A DNA stretch of 64,000 nucleotides from Phoronis australis (taxonomy: Eukaryota; Phoronida; Phoronidae): NCBI GenBank assembly GCA_002633005.1, contig NMRA01000046.1, positions 182,510 through 246,509 on the forward strand, written 5' to 3'. Positions within the stretch are counted from its first letter, which is position 1. Every line of letters starts with the position of its first letter. Both the position numbers and the translations under genes were made by a program. Positions 11,961-25,185 of this stretch are shown one piece after another. The notes below the pieces were generated by a model, which saw nothing but the letters and a program-made list of their open reading frames with translations, was not told where the DNA came from and made no database searches.

Positions 11961-14895
11961 GCAGATTACTGCATTTTCCTAGTTTGCTCCAGCTATAATT
12001 TCGAGTCTGACCTCGAAATCTCGAGTTTTCAGCTCAAATCTAAGGATCAGCAAGTGCAAACTTGAACGAAACATTCATTTTTGCTTAAGTTTTAATATTA
12101 TCGAGCACAGAATAAAAGACACTTTCCTTGCGAGAACAATGGGCTCTTATATACTTTTAAAGCGGCTAAGAATCCGCGTTCCGTCGATGAAAGAATGATT
12201 TAGACCACTTACTGTTATGAAATTGGTCTCATCTTTTTTCTTTCTAAGTTGAGAAGTGATCTTTGGTCTTGAAAACAACTGCCTATACGTTAGTGCTCGA
12301 GATTATACTCGGTGACTAAAATGACACGCCGTGACAAGCATCTCGTGGAGCCGGGCTTCAACATAACGATCTGCCAGTGTCCAAGTCCAGTGTTCATGAG
12401 CAATTTCGTAACGTTACGTTATCTAAATCGAACGTTGTTTTTGCGATGAAAGCGAGTTTATAGACATTTAATGTCAGCTGGCCTTTTCATGGAGTGAATC
12501 CGTTGCCGCGCAATGTTGGCGGAAGCACCGGTATACATACTGCACAGTTTCTTAAAGCGGGTGAAACAATTTTAGTTGTAACTAAATTATCGAGGTTTGC
12601 CATTCCTGCGAATACACTTGCAAACTCAGCTACGAGTAATGAGAAACCTTCACTAGCTATGCTCAGGATAGTTGCTGTGCTGGTGAATCTCCATTTTGTA
12701 GTGTTATAAAACGGGAATTCACGCGTTGTTGACGATAAATTCAAGATGGCACTCTCACAAACTTTAATTATCGTAGGAGCTTCCACTCTCTCATAAGTTG
12801 ATTAAAAAGGTGTGCATGCAATGCAAATAAATTCTTATGCCACTGGCAGCAGAAAACTTATACCACGAAGCAGAGCCCTTATCACACTCTACAAAATACT
12901 TATTTATGATCGACATACATGTATGTACGAAAGAATAACGAAAACTGGGAGGTAGAGGGTGGGAAAATTAATAAGTTTTGGAACGTACAAATGTACGACA
13001 ATGTGGCCGGAACAAAGGTGAACTGAAAGGGAGGTTACAATCACATAGCACGTGACAATCATCAGCCTATGAGAGTCAAAAACTGACCAAACTCGAGGTA
13101 CGTGATAACAACAGACCAATACGAAGGCTGGGAAAACAACGGGTAGTCTTGCACAAAGGAAGAATGGAATTGACCGACATGAGGGGGAAAGGAGTAAGAC
13201 GGGTCCATATGCTCACATAAATATATTTAATGAGTGAAATACCATTTATGATCGACATATGTCCGAATAATAGATAAATGATACGTGCGTCGCAAGCTCG
13301 TTACCAGAGATGAAAAGGAGACCGAGGTAGGCGATATAAAGTCATTTATTATGACTAATACAATTACAATATAATGAATACCGATAAGTAACATAAAAAT
13401 GGTAATCTCAGGTAAGATGGGGAATAAAAAAGCGCCACAAGAGATGGTGTAAGACAGCTCATGCAAATGTTACCACGCGCTAAAAACCGAGTCTAAAAGT
13501 ACGACGGAAGCTGAACTAAAAACAAGGACACGGCAGCCTTGGCACTAATAAATAGGGTAGCGTGTTAAGCGATCGCCAGAGGCCACTGCTCTGCAGTAGT
13601 CTGAAATTTTGATTTAAAGTTTGATTATCGTTTTTACGGGCGAAAGACGCATTGTTTGGATTCTTGTTGGGTGTAATACACTTTTTAAGGCTATTAACTT
13701 TGCCTAGAGCTACAAAACATTAAAAGCCGTGTAGTGGGTTTGACGCAGCTTGCTAGAAATCCGGAAAGTTGACGCTGTACAACTTTTTGCGGACAAAAGC
13801 GTAAAATAAATAGCGGAAACTATCTCTATTTCAAGATTGCCTTTTAAGTACTCATCAGCGTTGAGACACTGAAGGAACGCAGTACAATACACTGTATTAT
13901 CCAAATAAACCTATTATGATTATTTTATTACCGATACAAAACGGATGATCGAAACTATTGGTGGCTCAGAGTTTATTAATTGAGACCAACCCAACCCTGA
14001 AATTGTCAAAGCTGGCGAATATACACGTTGTCTGTGAGTTGAGTAGTTGGCTCATTCTAGATCGGAAGAACTTAGTATTGTTTTAAGGACCTTTCATACT
14101 AACGTCAACGCGTCGATGGTTTGAACGCTTAACTCCGGTCCTGGATCGCAGTTAACAGCTCCAGCTAACATCGCAGTTAACAGGTGGATTTCAGACCGCA
14201 GCGTTAACTCCCGTCCAATCGAAGTTATAGCCAGGTGCCACTGTCATCGTCAACAGTAAGAAGGTAGTGCCGTCACGATTACCTGCTTATATTTTGCTCT
14301 AATAATAACAAATCGATTTCAAAATAAGTGTAATGTCACTTACCACATGTAAATACTTCCAAAATGAAACATTGAAAAAAATCTTAGCGTGTAACGCTAC
14401 CTTGCGATAACTTCGATGAAGGCAGCGCCACCAACCGCTTACTGCGATGTTCATTTACTACCGAAACTAGTATGAACGGTCCAATAGCGGAGTTGCAACC
14501 GAATCGATTTAACGATTGCGCATGTCCGGAAATTAGGGTGCGCAAAGGCTACTGGGATTGTTGATGGTAAACGGGATGACCGACTGGTTTGCACGACGTG
14601 TAATTTGTGTGCATTAAACTACGCTGCTGTATGTAATTCTACCGCTATTCGCCCTAATTAGCGCCCATGGCTCAACAAGTGCCCCAACGCGTTTTCAGAC
14701 TTTGCTAAAGTAAGCGCCCAGCCCATGAAGTACATGCGAAAAATGCCCTTACCTACAGTTCTAACGTCTCCAATTTATCAATTGAAAGATCCGACAGCCT
14801 GAATTTGTAACGGACCACGAGCCTCACCGTTATGTCCGTATACACTTCAAACTTACGCCGCGATTCAAAAAGAACGCAGAAGTTTTGCTGCTCTT
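11961..14895. other. No recognised gene
   Basis: AT-rich sequence with a loose internal duplication (ATTTATGATCGACATA at about 12904 and 13244). The 12487-12786 open frame on the minus strand has no recognisable family and no clear splice structure. Confidence 0.45.
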
Positions 14896-15508
14896 NNNNN
14901 NNNNNNNNNNNNNNNNNNNNNNNNNNNNNNNNNNNNNNNNNNNNNNNNNNNNNNNNNNNNNNNNNNNNNNNNNNNNNNNNNNNNNNNNNNNNNNNNNNNN
15001 NNNNNNNNNNNNNNNNNNNNNNNNNNNNNNNNNNNNNNNNNNNNNNNNNNNNNNNNNNNNNNNNNNNNNNNNNNNNNNNNNNNNNNNNNNNNNNNNNNNN
15101 NNNNNNNNNNNNNNNNNNNNNNNNNNNNNNNNNNNNNNNNNNNNNNNNNNNNNNNNNNNNNNNNNNNNNNNNNNNNNNNNNNNNNNNNNNNNNNNNNNNN
15201 NNNNNNNNNNNNNNNNNNNNNNNNNNNNNNNNNNNNNNNNNNNNNNNNNNNNNNNNNNNNNNNNNNNNNNNNNNNNNNNNNNNNNNNNNNNNNNNNNNNN
15301 NNNNNNNNNNNNNNNNNNNNNNNNNNNNNNNNNNNNNNNNNNNNNNNNNNNNNNNNNNNNNNNNNNNNNNNNNNNNNNNNNNNNNNNNNNNNNNNNNNNN
15401 NNNNNNNNNNNNNNNNNNNNNNNNNNNNNNNNNNNNNNNNNNNNNNNNNNNNNNNNNNNNNNNNNNNNNNNNNNNNNNNNNNNNNNNNNNNNNNNNNNNN
15501 NNNNNNNN
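14896..15508. other. Assembly gap (613 N)
   Basis: Unresolved bases. Any reading frame across it is meaningless. Confidence 0.99.
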
Positions 15509-15762
15509 GAGGAGGATTTCAGGTAATTTGTTGAGTCAAAGCTGTATTCTTATTTAAGAATTCAAGCCCTATCGACGATTGCGAGACCAGCAGCTACGCA
15601 TTTGTCGGCAAGATTTCGCCCTGGAACTTCAACAAAATTTTATGAAAAATGATCGTAATTTAACAACGAATTTTGATAGCAATGTACCACAATTTTGTAG
15701 AAAGTAAATAATAATAATCTGCACGCTTTATCTTAGCGCGTAATGCATATAGTGTGCATACG

Positions 15763-16348
15763 TTAAGTGAGTCGACCCAGAACAGGTGATTGTGCAGAGG
15801 CATTATCCTCAAAATTGCTCATGTTGGCTTGGTTCTGGTCAAGCGAAAACAAGTTTTTTTTCACTACCAACCGCCGTGGAGTATTTGTTACTGTTTCTTT
15901 GAAGGGAGATATTGTTGGGCAGTTTCTAAGATACGTTTTCTTGCCGCCCTCAAAATGAGCGCTGCACACTTTATGCTACGAAGTCGGAAAGAATTCACGA
16001 AGTCGGCCTTTGCTACCAGCGATGCTAAGGTACTCCCAAAGCGCTTGGGAGACGATAATTAGTACATCCCGGTACGCAGCAACAGTGTGGCATGTTGACT
16101 GACTAGTAAATGAAAGCAAACGACGACACAACCGAGGTAGAACGATGACTGACTCGGCAGCTCTCACAGTCAGACTATATGAAAAGAAATTGGCGCGAAA
16201 TGCTTGCCTCCTAAAACGTCACTTCCGGAATAGCGGACGAGTAATTAACAAAAATTACGAAAAGCTGTAACTAAGTGGAAAATATGTCTAGGATAACCAA
16301 CCAACCTTATTTTAGCTCAAAATGACATGAAAAAGGTTGCCTTTGCCT
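15763..16348 (-). pseudogene. Kolobok-end fragment joined to a second THAP remnant
   Basis: The right end (16348, followed by TTAA at 16349-16352) matches the left end of the 3952-5638 element in reverse orientation, through the terminal repeat and into the THAP start codon and first zinc cysteines. Similarity stops near 16020, with an in-frame stop shortly after. The continuing minus-strand frame, 15969-15763, reads KVCSAHFEGGKKTY..., which is the second half (Cys-x2-His and following box) of a THAP domain of a different type, common in Harbinger/ISL2EU-like transposon proteins. So two THAP remnants abut, with a stop between them. It is decayed. Confidence 0.6.
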
Positions 16349-16352
16349 TTAA

Positions 16353-19300
16353 GTCAACATGAAAGGGCCTTTAGACGTGAAAGAATTTTGGTTAACAATT
16401 TAACACTGACTGCTAAACAGTGGCGACTTGTTCCTTTAAGTTTTCCACATAAAACTTCTTGACATGATTATTAAGCAACTATTTTCTCGAGTAGTAGGCA
16501 TGGACCAGGGGGTAGTTGTCCTCTCGATTCGGGCATAAACCAATAAAATTTTTGCATAACAAAGACGTCGGAGCATTTAAAGGAAAATGGGGAAAATATG
16601 TAACACTTGTGAGACCGGAATGAGGGGTCAAAGCTATGTCACATGCCCCCACCCCCCAAAAATCGAAAGCCAAAACGGCGACGGAAATTCTTCATCTAAA
16701 GGAAGCAGTAAAATGTAGCTCAAAGTGTGACGTCAGTCCCGAGGGCTTGCACCTTTTTAGCTTAGGTGGTTACCTGGCCAAAAGTAAAAAAGTATCTCTA
16801 ACTAGAACTGTGTCCCACTTCGTTTTATCCAAAAGTCCGTTATAATACTTTTCACTTCAAAAGCAATGTAATGACAAAATTTACACGTTTCAGCTTACAG
16901 GTACCTGTATTACTGTCACACTGTAATCATCAGTCAATGCAGTGTTCTGCAATCTATAAAATATGGAATGTTCTAAGCTTTGTTTTAAATCTACTCCAGT
17001 ATATTGCCAATGAGATGCTATGAATTGCTGATTATATCAATGAATAAAAAAATCTTAAAACGATTGAATTTTGATATTCATCTTTTACAGAGAGTGAGCT
17101 ACATTTTTAAACAAGCCATCATATAACGATAACAAATGTAATCAATACGCGACGTAAGAAATTTGGTTAGCACTTCTATGCTCCATTAAACAGTTATTTG
17201 AAAGAGACCGCAAGCTTTTTGGAATAAAATGTATTATACAAAATTATCATACAGCTTTGCATATATTTTCAGACAAGTGCAAATAACACTGAGCGCAGGA
17301 TTTATGGTTAAGTTAATAATGCCGTAAGTACTTGACTTTTAGGGTACTCCGTCGTGTTTTTAGTTGTAAACATTGAGAGAGCTCTTCAAACACACTTGCT
17401 CTCATGAAAAAACTTTCAGACGCACAAGCAATAACGTAATTTAAATCGTTCCTGCGCTTTATGAGATCAAATCGATTGTTGAAATCAAATTCGTTCACCT
17501 GATTTTATATCATTTCTGATTTTCTTTCGACGTCGACCGAAGGTGCGATTGCATCTCATACACACGCTTACAGAAATGAGTAATATTAATATGTTATTGT
17601 TAAAGTTTCATTCTCGAGCAACTGCAGAGATAATAACATCGGTAATAGGGAAGATCACATTTCTAATGCCGCGGTTTGTTGTTAGTAGGCTGCGTTATTG
17701 CCACGACCGAACGGTCGAATATATACCTAAAACATGAAGTAGCAAGCACTCGATCAAGTTGAACGTCCATGTCTGCAAGTGCCAGCCGCAGGTTCATTGA
17801 GAAAGGGCGATATTAGTTCAATTCACGGAGCAAACTGATATGAATACCTCGTTTTATCAAAGAAGAAACCAAAATGCTGACAGTATAGATAATTAGTTCT
17901 TGTTCGTGGAATGCCGAGTTTCGCCAAGCGAGTGCCTTATACAGTGTACCATACAATAAATTTATATTGTGCTTATACGCAGCCATATGAGTGTGATTAC
18001 GTTTCGGCCGTTAGTCCCTGGCGACAAAAGTTATACTAAGATACATGGCAACTCGATCGTGCAACAAGAATTATGGAATATTATATGAATTGACATCTAT
18101 ATACATATCTCGTCAAAGAAACTGTGACCAGTTTCAATACCACTTGTGTACACACAGTATAGTCTATAATGGCATAGGATTTTGTATACTACTGAAAGTC
18201 TTTTATTATGGTTATTATTCGTCGGTACATTTACCTTACAAACTGATTGGGTAAAGGGCTTATATCAACCTTAACGAAAGCATTCGACAAATAATGTTAC
18301 ACAATGTTTAGACAAAGAATAAATAAATGATGTTTTGATTAGAAACGTTATACCTTTTGAACTCATTATATTTGTGTTGTATTCGTTTAACAGCTGTATT
18401 ATTTTCGAAATGTCGACCCACGAAGGTAAACTGAAGGTCCGAAAGCATGTTCCTGAATTTCCATCAGCCGACAAGCCCATTTATCGTGCTCCGTGTCATT
18501 CAACGGTATTCATAACCTATTCAAAATTCAGAACGCGTCATCTTGGCGAGGAACCCAATGCAGACAGGCGTGGATTTAAGAGAATAAACAGATCTTGATC
18601 TTACAATAGGCAGACACAAGTTGAACTGCATCCGTAACAGAAATACGAAAGTGCAAGTCGATCGCACTGGATTTCGCCGACCACGTCGTCCCATGGCAGA
18701 TTCGTGCCTGGCATCAGTAAAAAGTCCCCAGCTACACTTTGCTGCACACATTTCTACAGGAATCGGTGTGTTATTATCCCAGAGCCCGAAGACGACGACA
18801 TGTCACAACATCAAATGCCTTAGACTCCAATCCCTCACGTGAGAGTTGGCCAAGCTTGCTTACACGTGATCTTATCTCGTCATAAACGATGGTAAGCCAC
18901 TAATGCCCAATTTTCAACCTAAAATTCGAGAAAATAACCTTCACGATGTCTTTCAATTCAAGCACTGAAGTTGGATGATCGATTTTTTAATGTCGGCGAT
19001 AAACTATAGAAATTGAAATCACAGCAAATTTAGATAACAACCAAAAAACTTAGAAATGACGTCAAAATGTCAAAAAATGATAGATAGTTTGCACCAAAAG
19101 TTACTATAGCTAATGTAAGCTAATACTGAACACGCGTCTGTAGATTTGTGTTTGTTGGAAAACGAACCTTTTGTAGAATCTCAAGCTCCCAAAGAGAGCC
19201 TTTTGGAGGGAATTTATTGTAAAGGCACTCTTAAATAGAGGATTCTTTCAAAAGACACTCTTTCGGTGGGAAACTAGTAGTGGAAAAGTCGGAGCGGCAG

Positions 19301-21980
19301 GCTACACGCAGATTAACGTTGTTTGCTAATTGGATTAAAAAATTCATTACCGAAACATTCATTTGGACTGTGCTCTTTTTTTAAATATTAAATAAACTTC
19401 AATAAATTGATGGTACCATTTGCTTGAAGAAATGGGCCCTTTGGCTAGTTTTCAATTCCACAAAGTGGTGTTTCGTATGGACTTTAAACGGTAAGTTACA
19501 CCTCGGTAGAGAACATGGTATTGGAAAGTAACATGTACACGGCTTAACTTGGAAACATCACCTATGTAAATCCCCGTTCGTCAATCCTGTGTTGGCTTTA
19601 TAGAATGTGAAGGTGCCGATTTGTGTTATTTGTACAAGCAGTTGGTTATCACATGTACAGGTATACCATGGTTACTGACAGACAAATGTTAAATCTTATG
19701 GGAATTTGGAAAATACGTTTCTCAGAGTTTGTGTCTCTGTAAAAGATTCCTAAAGCCTTAGTTAGGTCTTATAAGTATCTCTACGGAATTGATTGTCAAA
19801 CACCATGGGAATGACATAGCGAGAACAGTCTAGCTTCACGTCGATGTCGGGATAATCTAAGATTATTCAACCACACTCACCTGGTTCTCGAGAGAGAAAG
19901 GGTCTTGATGCTTCTTTGATCGAATTCTGAAGTAAAACGGGCATTGTGCGATTAGAGCTATGAACTGCTGTCTACATCCGAGTCGTCTGCTTGCTACAAC
20001 GGCGAATCCGTCTCTGTTCTCTAAGTTTTGTCGTCAACGTGTTTTACAATTACGTGACCGATTTACTGTGTTATCGAACCGTCTCAAACCAATCACAGCA
20101 CACCTTGACGTCACGAGAATATAGTGAGTGCAGAAATTTAAACTTAAATCAACCTGTTTAATTGTAAAGTGTCAAATTGATATCAGGGACTGTTTGCCGA
20201 CAGCGACCTGTGTTTATCTAATGCTGTTAACGACGTTGTATATTACAGTAAACTTTTTGCTACCAATGTCCAATACGCTATGTCAACAATTCCAACAATA
20301 CTATTGTGACCCTGAGGCTGGATGACATAAAGCAGTTTATTTTTCAAGCCAGCGCATAACATAGTAGGTAGTTTAACGGTTGTATACAATTTCTCGTGTG
20401 ATCTAAATCTGCCATCAGCTATAATGGTACCGATAATTTCTCATGGTGCACCTGACAAATATATAAGCCCGGACTTCTGGTGGCAAACATTTCATGATTT
20501 TACATCGTTTTCAAAAAGTAAACCACACGATTTACCGATAGACAGGGCATGTACAATGTTGTTGAAAGATACATTAATCTGGCTACTTCACACACTCGCA
20601 TAAAACTAGAGTATCACTACGCTAACTCTGGGACGATAAGAAGGTTAACACGGTTTTAGTAATGAGCTTTCCTATCAGTGGCTCATCTATTGTGAGTGTT
20701 GTTTAGCTACGAGGAGAAAACAGGACCTTGTTCTGAAAATACTGCGCATTAAACAGGACATCTACGAAACATAGATTTCAACTCAGCAAAAGTACAAATT
20801 TTCAGAAAGTAGAAAGTCTGTAGAATTTGATTTTTTATTGGTACCGATCTACCATTAACGGAGTTAGGTGACCGTGTCTTATAGCTCAATTTAACAAAAA
20901 GAAAGAAACATCGAATCAAAACAACGGTGACAATAATAGGATGGAATTATATATGATAAGAATGTTCTAAACAAGATGTCACAAACGCTGTTACAGCTTT
21001 CTAAAATATCATTTCTGTCTTCCTCGTGTTAATGCTTCAGAGATAACCATGAGAATCAATAGAAGTCCTATTCTTGATAGCCCCTCATAAAAAAACATTT
21101 CCAAACAAATCATTTCAAAGCTTAGTATTTGAAAGTTTCACATGAATCTGATAGCTATTTCATAGATATGATGTTCCAAATTTTTTCTAGGGTCCTTAAA
21201 GGAATTTTATTCACGTTATCGCCTGTTGTCGCAAATAATTTGATCTTATCCCTTAGAAACGTTTGTCCAGGATTGGAAATAAATACCACTATTATATGCG
21301 GATCTGGAAAAGGTAATATCAAATTAATGTACACGAATACAAATGAATGCAGCGACTGACGTTCACATGCCGTGTGAGGCCGAAGGCAGACCAAACGTCT
21401 GATCCGCCGTCTGAAAAAAAAACTCTGGTCCGCCTTCTGCCCGCCAAATCAGAGAAAAAAACTGCCTTCTTACTCCAAGAAGATACATTCCAGTGGCGTC
21501 ATTTGTGGTGGATCAGTCAGTTTTCCCCATTGCATTCTCAAGTTTGAATGGGCATGCGTTCTAACTGAGTGAATGAATATTCATGAAAATGACATTTGAA
21601 TTTTTCTTTGTCATATCAGAGCGTTGATGAAAACTTCATCTTGTTAGATATAATTTTTATTAACTCTAGAACATGGGCCACACATTTTGCTAATTTCTTC
21701 TCACTGAAAACATGCAATGAACGTCGCTCATTGTTAATGGAAAGGGATTAACAAAGTTAAGTATAGCGGGGACACATATCACTTTTATTTTGTGAAAAGT
21801 GTTTGCGTTATATAATTTCACTTGCACTATTTATCCCCATTATAGTCGCGCATTCCAACGCTCATGCCCTGCCCGAGTACAATTCAGCAACGCTAGAACC
21901 TCCCTGAAAATTAAGACTTCGCTAGATTAGGCGAGATGTTGCCGTGTATTTCAAACGAGAACACGTGATTATGAGTAGGC
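16353..21980. other. Gene-poor region, nothing recognised
   Basis: About 5.6 kb of AT-rich sequence. All open frames are short and I could not assemble exons with plausible splice sites or a known family. Confidence 0.5.
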
Positions 21981-22239
21981 AATGACCATCGCCTCTGTTG
22001 GCCCGACCAGAGGCGATGCAGCTCCTATTTAAGCGCTCCATACGCCGGAAGCTTTTCGGCCAATTATGCCTCGCACCGACTAAAACATCAAAGTCACGTT
22101 GTTATAAATACCTTTTGCGCATAGAGGAACACCTTAGGAGGTTGTCGATGTGTTTAATTCTTTCCAACTCGAGCAAATACTCGCGTTATCAACCTTTTTC
22201 TTCGAGCAGTCCCTATTTCAGTTCCCAAAATCGTGACCC

Positions 22240-23165
22240 CTCTCCGAGACCAATTTTCTAATCTATCCAGGATCTTCACATCTTCCATGGCGAAAGAGTG
22301 GTCTGTGGAAGCCATGTGACTAAAAACTGCAGAATCATAGCAGTCCCCATAACTGGACCTCCGATGCTGGTTGAAACGACTTTTCAGGGCTTGTTTGGTT
22401 TCCCCAATGTATGCTGCGCGGCTCTACACCCTGGTTCCGAGCATGAAATGCCATACACCACATTTGATGTTTTCTCTTTGCTGGTTTTGTCTTTCACATT
22501 TAACATGGTGTTAACAGGTTTGCCGAATACAACAGCTATGTCGTGTCCCCTCATATGTGATTTGATCTGGTCAGCGATCCCTAGCACAAAAGGCAATGTT
22601 ATCTTGATGTTTCCCCTATTGTTAGGCTGCGTGTTCTGAGGCCTGATTCTGTCATGGTCTGCCTTGTGGAATGACCACTTTGGGTAGCCACATCTTTTCA
22701 GCACTGTTCTGTTGTGTTCTATTTCAAAATCAATGTCCTCCTCTGTGTTGGGGATGGTTCTCGCTCGATCAACGTTCTAATCACGCCTAGTTTGTGAATC
22801 AACGGGTGATTGGAGGCAAACGGAAGATAGTAGTCCGTGTGAGTGGGCTACCTATAAATCTTGGTTTTGATACGCTTGTCTGTAACAGTTACTAAACAAT
22901 CCAGGAACGGTAAAGAGTTGTCTCTAGATTCCTCTTAAGTAAACTTGTTATTGATATCACATTGATTGATGTGTTCGAAGAACCCTATCTTTTCAGAATT
23001 TTTAAGCACTACACTAACGTGTCATCTACATACCTCAGCCAGAGTCTAGGTGAACTCCATCATAGGACGCTAACGCATTTCTCTCAAAGTTCTCCATGTA
23101 TAAGTTCACCACAATCGGGGAAACAGGAGAGCCCACGGCCGGCACATCCATTGGACTGGATGTAG
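22240..23165 (-). pseudogene. Penelope-like RT / GIY-YIG remnant
   Basis: The reading frame breaks several times. The YVDDT box lies near 23025. After a Leu-Pro-Phe-Leu-Asp-type segment the longest intact piece, 22704-22384, ends in the conserved Val-Val-Tyr-x-Ile-x-Cys entry of the endonuclease. It then shifts frame into the GETKQ-like and EDVKILD regions. It cannot make a full protein. Confidence 0.75.
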
Positions 23166-23199
23166 ATGTTCCCGTCAAAAGAGAAGTAAGTGGACTTAA

Positions 23200-23398
23200 A
23201 GGCGAAAGGCAACCTTCCAGATGTCATTTTGAGCTAAAATAAGGTTGGTTGGTTATCCTAGACATATTTTCCACTTAATTACAGCTTTTCGTAATTTTAT
23301 TAATTACTCGACCGCTACTGAGGAAGTGACGTTTTAGGAGACAAGCGATTCCCGCCACTTGGTTTTGCGTTGACTTTACCGTGCGAATCTGTTCTATT
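23200..23398 (-). mobile_element. Right-end fragment of the THAP/Kolobok transposon
   Basis: Starts directly after TTAA (23196-23199) with AGGCGAAAGGCAACC and matches 5638 down to about 5440 of the full copy in reverse complement, then stops abruptly. Only one end is present. Confidence 0.8.
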
Positions 23399-23640
23399 GC
23401 TCTCATCTTCTTCCAAGTCACGTGACAACTCAGTGGCCTGATGAAGTCCTCGAGAGGAGGACGCAACGAACCCATCTCCACGTACCGTAAGTCCAGTAAT
23501 AGATTTATTGATTCTTATAATGTGACTTTATGTTTTAGTCGGTGCGAGGCATAATTCGCCGAAAAGCTTCCGGCGTAGTGGAGCGCCTATAGGACTGAGC
23601 TGCATCGCCTCTGGTCGGGCCAACAGAGGCGATGATCTAG

Positions 23641-25171
23641 AGTTATGACTAGACTTAGGTGGTTAGGTCTGGTGATTTAAGCTGCCATTTTCGATTATAC
23701 AGCCTGGCGGAGCTTGCCTTCGGCATAGCGAGTGTACGGTAAGTCCAGATGCACCATTTTGCTCCAAGCACGCGGGATGACGCTGTTTTGGTGTTGATTT
23801 GGCTTATAAAAACATCTGAAAATTAGCGTTCGAGGTAAATATCAAACGTTATCAACCATTTTCATGAAAATTCTTAACCCCGATTTTTATATGTAAGCAT
23901 TTAACAAGCCTGCCAGTATTTAGGTGTAGAGATCACAGTTGGCTAGCGTTTGGCTGAGGAGCCTACGCGGGGCCAGACGGCAGATACGAGTGACACCTTT
24001 GCAGAAATCTCGTTTAACGTATGATCGGTTATCCGAGCAGGCGTCCTGTTAGTCTTGTTCCGGCCGTAAAGCAATTCCTCGTGGGTGCATGTGTCTCCAG
24101 AGCAACCTTCACAACCACCCTCAGGTCGAATTCGCCAGCTTTCACCCCAAGGTCGACACCAGGCGACACCCCTTTAGTTTTACCTCGGATCTCTCTGTTT
24201 GTTTTGGTAGTCCCATACGAAGGTAACCATTATTGGCGAAGGAAGCAAAAACTAATCAAAATAATGCAACTTCGTCTCATCGTAAGAAAACCCGCGGGCT
24301 GAGCTGGAACATATCGTGGCGGCCGGAGACCACGGTGTAGCTGCTTCGGCTCAGTATTGGCGATAGTGACCTGAGGTTAAGTTTTACGTTTTAGGGTCCT
24401 ATTTGCAGAAAGTTCACTTTATTATGGTAACACATTGCAGCGGTACGCTTTGAGAGGGTGCACGACGCTACCTAAGGGGTCGTTTAATAATTTTTTGTTT
24501 AATATCGGTACCTACGTACTAAGTGGCTGCCCAAATCACCATCACAAAACATCCAAATTCACCGAAACACCAACTTCTTAAATGGTTATTTCAGGTTGGG
24601 GAAATAATCAGATAGTGCAGTTTGCTGTTTACGGACAGGTGATAGAAATTTTCTTGAACTTCAGTTCACTAAATCATCATCAATGCTTAATAAAGTGTTT
24701 TAGCTTATAAAAATCTATGAATCATAAACATGTAAATCAGAAACTACGCAGGCTAGCAGAAGAAAATGGGTTGGCATCACCTGGCAACACAAAATAAAAA
24801 ACTAAAGGCACACACGCCGTGTACTTTTGGTTACTAACTACCCGTTGACAATTTGCATGACTTTTTTGAAATCGCTTATTCACAGTATGAAATTTTTAGA
24901 CACTTCCCGTAGTGATACGGGTGTTTGGCGCTTTCTCCGTCCGAAGAAATTTTCAGAAATTATTGGTGTTAATGTATATTCTGGTTTATTCCAGACTCAC
25001 AACAAATCAAATGTGTTTACACTACAGGTCAAATAATTTATCAAACAGCACGAGCCAAGCTTTTACAGATTGTCTTCATTTTATTTCATAACAAACAAGT
25101 ACGGCGTGAGTTCACGATATTCATATACAAGTTGGTTTACCAGCCGAATCAGACAACCACACTTTAACACG
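23641..25171. other. Intergenic, nothing recognised
   Basis: No convincing exon or RNA gene. Confidence 0.5.
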
Positions 25172-25185
25172 ACTGCCTATACTAA

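Larger units (their letters stand above)
21981..23640 (-). mobile_element. Decayed Penelope-like retroelement with inverted ends
   Basis: The minus strand from about 23165 to 22240 reads as reverse transcriptase C-terminal part followed by a GIY-YIG-type endonuclease, with frameshifts. Visible marks are GSPVSPIVVNLYME, then a YVDDT catalytic box, then KPVNTMLNVKDK and NVVYGISCSEPGC leading into the endonuclease. This RT plus GIY-YIG order is diagnostic of Penelope-like elements. The flanks 21987-22240 and about 23500-23634 are inverted copies of one end sequence carrying a 32-nt hairpin. A THAP-transposon fragment (23200-23398) interrupts the upstream side. Confidence 0.8.

Noticed and set aside
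12487-12786. 99-residue minus-strand frame
   Set aside because: It is open and moderately hydrophobic but has no family resemblance or clear splice sites; too weak to call.
14832-15557. Long open frame near 15 kb
   Set aside because: It runs through the 613-base N gap; the openness is an artefact.
21998-22261. Plus-strand open frame of 87 residues
   Set aside because: It is antisense to the Penelope-like 3' end; the same antisense frame recurs at 52.6-52.85 kb.
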